Positions 5,849 through 7,259 of a stretch of 7,259 nucleotides of DNA are shown piece by piece. The stretch comes from an uncultured Selenomonadaceae bacterium. Lineage in GTDB: Bacteria; Bacillota; Negativicutes; Selenomonadales; Selenomonadaceae. The DNA lies in assembly GCA_905236595.1 (NCBI GenBank), contig CAJORE010000182.1, forward strand, positions 1-7,259. Direction: 5' to 3'. The translations under genes were made by a program, and so were the position numbers. The notes beneath the pieces were generated by a model. It had not been told where the DNA came from. It did no database searches and saw only the letters and a list, made by a program, of their open reading frames with translations. Numbering within the stretch: position 1 is the stretch's first letter; each line of letters opens with the position of its first letter.

Positions 5849-7078
5849 GTGTTTGAACTTGTCGATAACGAAGTGGATCATTTTGCAAAAATAAAGGTTG
5901 TCGGTGTCGGCGGCGGCGGCTCTAATGCCGTAAATAACATGATACAGAGCGGTTTGCAGGGCGTGGATTTTATCGCCGTAAATACGGACGCCCAAGCGCT
6001 TATTCACGCCCTCGCGCCTAAAAGGATGCAAATCGGCGAGAAGCTGACGCGTGGTTTGGGAGCCGGCGCGAAGCCGGAAATCGGTGAGCAGGCCGCGCAG
6101 GAAAGTCGCGAAGATATATTGGAAGCGCTCAGAAATTCGGATATGGTGTTCATCACCGCCGGAATGGGCGGCGGCACGGGAACCGGCGCCGCGCCGGTTG
6201 TCGCCGAATGTGCGCGGGAGATCGGCGCCTTGACGGTCGGTGTCGTGACGAAACCTTTTGCCTTTGAAGGGCCGGCGCGTAAACGCAAAGGTGATATGGG
6301 AATTGAGAATCTGAAGAAATATGTTGATACTATCATCATAATTCCCAATGACAGGTTGTTGCAGGTGGTCGATAAGCGTACGCCGCTTACCGAAGCTTTT
6401 CGGTTGGCCGACAGCGTTTTGCATCAGGGCGTCAAGGGAATTTCGGATCTCATTTCACAGTCGGGATTGGTTAATTTGGATTTTGCCGACATAAAGTCCA
6501 TAATGAGCAATGCCGGATCCGCGCTTATGGGTATAGGTGAAGGGCGCGGCGAGAATGCGGCGGTGGATGCGGCCAAGTTAGCGGCGGAGTCGCCGCTGTT
6601 GGAGACGAGCATCCAAGGCGCACGGGGCATTATTTTAAATATCACCGGCCCCGGCGAGGCATTGACCATGGTCGCTGTCAATGAAGCTATGAGTGCGATT
6701 CATGATGCCGCGCATCCCGACGCCAACATAATCTTCGGCGCCACTATTGATGATTCCATGGAAGAAGTGACGGTGACGGTCATAGCGACCGGCTTTGATT
6801 CCGGCGATACGTTGGGAACTCCCGACACTCACGCCACGGGGTTGTCTAATTTTACGGCGCCTACGGTGCCGACTTTTGACTTCCCTTCGTTCGTTTCTTC
6901 GGGAGGAACGCAGGCGCAACCGACGCAACAACCTGCTGCCGGTGCTTCGGCCAATTCGAGCGGACAGAATGTGACGGGTAGCGCCGCAACTTCTACGACG
7001 CCCGGTCAAGCTTCGTCGGCGGGTAATCAGTCGACGGACATCGGCATTGACATTCCTTATTGGATGCGTCGCAAGTAA
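5849..7078 (+). CDS. ftsZ: Cell division protein FtsZ
   Basis: FtsZ is the tubulin-like GTPase that polymerises into the cytokinetic ring at mid-cell. The 409-residue protein has the nucleotide-binding [14 protein letters not shown] (18-31), the tubulin signature GGGTGTG (107-113), the catalytic T7 loop NLDFAD (209-214) and a globular core ending near GFD317. An unstructured linker of about 80 residues follows, rich in Q, S, T, A and G. It ends in the conserved C-terminal peptide [10 protein letters not shown], which binds partners such as FtsA. The GTG start gives the expected short N-terminus ([19 protein letters not shown]) and has GGGGGT eight bases upstream (5835-5840). The frame is open 38 codons further to a TTG at 5735, but that stretch (basic and aromatic) does not look like FtsZ. 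The gene has its own promoter. No division gene is visible upstream, whereas ftsZ commonly follows ftsA. Confidence 0.97.
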   Translation: MFELVDNEVDHFAKIKVVGVGGGGSNAVNNMIQSGLQGVDFIAVNTDAQALIHALAPKRMQIGEKLTRGLGAGAKPEIGEQAAQESREDILEALRNSDMVFITAGMGGGTGTGAAPVVAECAREIGALTVGVVTKPFAFEGPARKRKGDMGIENLKKYVDTIIIIPNDRLLQVVDKRTPLTEAFRLADSVLHQGVKGISDLISQSGLVNLDFADIKSIMSNAGSALMGIGEGRGENAAVDAAKLAAESPLLETSIQGARGIILNITGPGEALTMVAVNEAMSAIHDAAHPDANIIFGATIDDSMEEVTVTVIATGFDSGDTLGTPDTHATGLSNFTAPTVPTFDFPSFVSSGGTQAQPTQQPAAGASANSSGQNVTGSAATSTTPGQASSAGNQSTDIGIDIPYWMRRK

Positions 7079-7259
7079 TGCACTCCCCGCGTATTTGTGC
7101 CGAAAGCGGCGCCGGTTGGTTGGCAGAGAGGATTCTGTTTGGAATCGGAGAGCCGAAGGTTTTGATGTTGCGTTTAGGGAAACGCTGCATAAATGAGTTC
7201 GTGCCATTGCCGAGGGATTTTTTCGGCAGACAAGGAATGACGACGAAGCGTAGTGGTGC
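7078..7259 (+). CDS. Unrecognised open frame, cut by the window end
   Basis: An ATG overlaps the last base of the ftsZ stop (TAATG) and opens a frame of 60 complete codons that runs off the window. The peptide begins [19 protein letters not shown] and later reads FVPLPRDFFGRQG. I do not recognise a family. The RDFF stretch recalls the start of 3-methyladenine DNA glycosylases, but the residues after it do not fit. There is no Shine-Dalgarno near the ATG. Codon choice (repeated GGA, AGG, AGA) differs from metG and tatD, which favour GGC and CGC/CGT. It may be a coupled gene downstream of ftsZ or simply non-coding sequence. No terminator separates it from ftsZ. Confidence 0.3.
   Translation, partial: MHSPRICAESGAGWLAERILFGIGEPKVLMLRLGKRCINEFVPLPRDFFGRQGMTTKRSG

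Noticed and set aside
5582..6424. Minus-strand open frame of 280 codons over the tatD-ftsZ junction
   Set aside because: It spans the ftsZ promoter and lies antisense to the FtsZ GTPase core; no recognisable domain.
7208..7228. Hairpin TGCCGA/TCGGCA after ftsZ as a terminator
   Set aside because: Only six pairs; the T run is inside the loop and stem rather than after the hairpin.

Overview
This is a bacterial chromosomal segment of ordinary housekeeping character, with no mobile element, phage gene or CRISPR array visible. The genes are tightly packed, GTG starts are common and both tRNAs encode their CCA ends. The closest matches I can recall for the HD-domain protein and FtsZ are from Bacillota. 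FtsZ opens with a short acidic N-terminus before the GTP-binding core and ends in an [14 protein letters not shown] tail. Negativicutes is my best guess within that phylum, but nothing in the window settles the taxonomy.

Layout: (1) 5-168 holds a tRNA-Pro(UGG) and tRNA-Arg(UCU) pair on the + strand, closed by a strong terminator at 178-209. (2) 312-2914 is a minus-strand cluster, in transcription order an HD-domain phosphohydrolase, a possible 32-residue small ORF, a family 8 glycosyltransferase and a PPP-type metallophosphatase. It starts from an extended -10 promoter at 3020-3047 and ends at a hairpin terminator at 269-300. (3) 2915-3264 is a 350-base divergent intergenic region carrying the promoters of the minus cluster and of metG, with an imperfect inverted repeat between them. 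(4) 3265-5636 is the + strand pair metG-tatD, joined by an ATGA overlap. (5) 5637-5848 is a 212-base gap with a good promoter for ftsZ. (6) 5849-7078 is ftsZ. From 7078 to the window end runs an unrecognised open frame that overlaps the ftsZ stop by one base.

Functionally, the + side serves translation (two tRNAs, Met-tRNA synthetase), nucleic-acid turnover (TatD) and division (FtsZ). The minus cluster combines two phosphate-ester hydrolases with a glycosyltransferase, which suggests cell-surface or glycoconjugate work, but no substrate can be read from the sequence. The points most worth a second look are the small ORF wedged between the HD and glycosyltransferase genes, the short MetRS without its C-terminal tRNA-binding domain, the extra C-terminal domain of the glycosyltransferase, and ftsZ sitting behind metG-tatD with no sign of division genes upstream. 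I did not find a clear, previously undescribed system.
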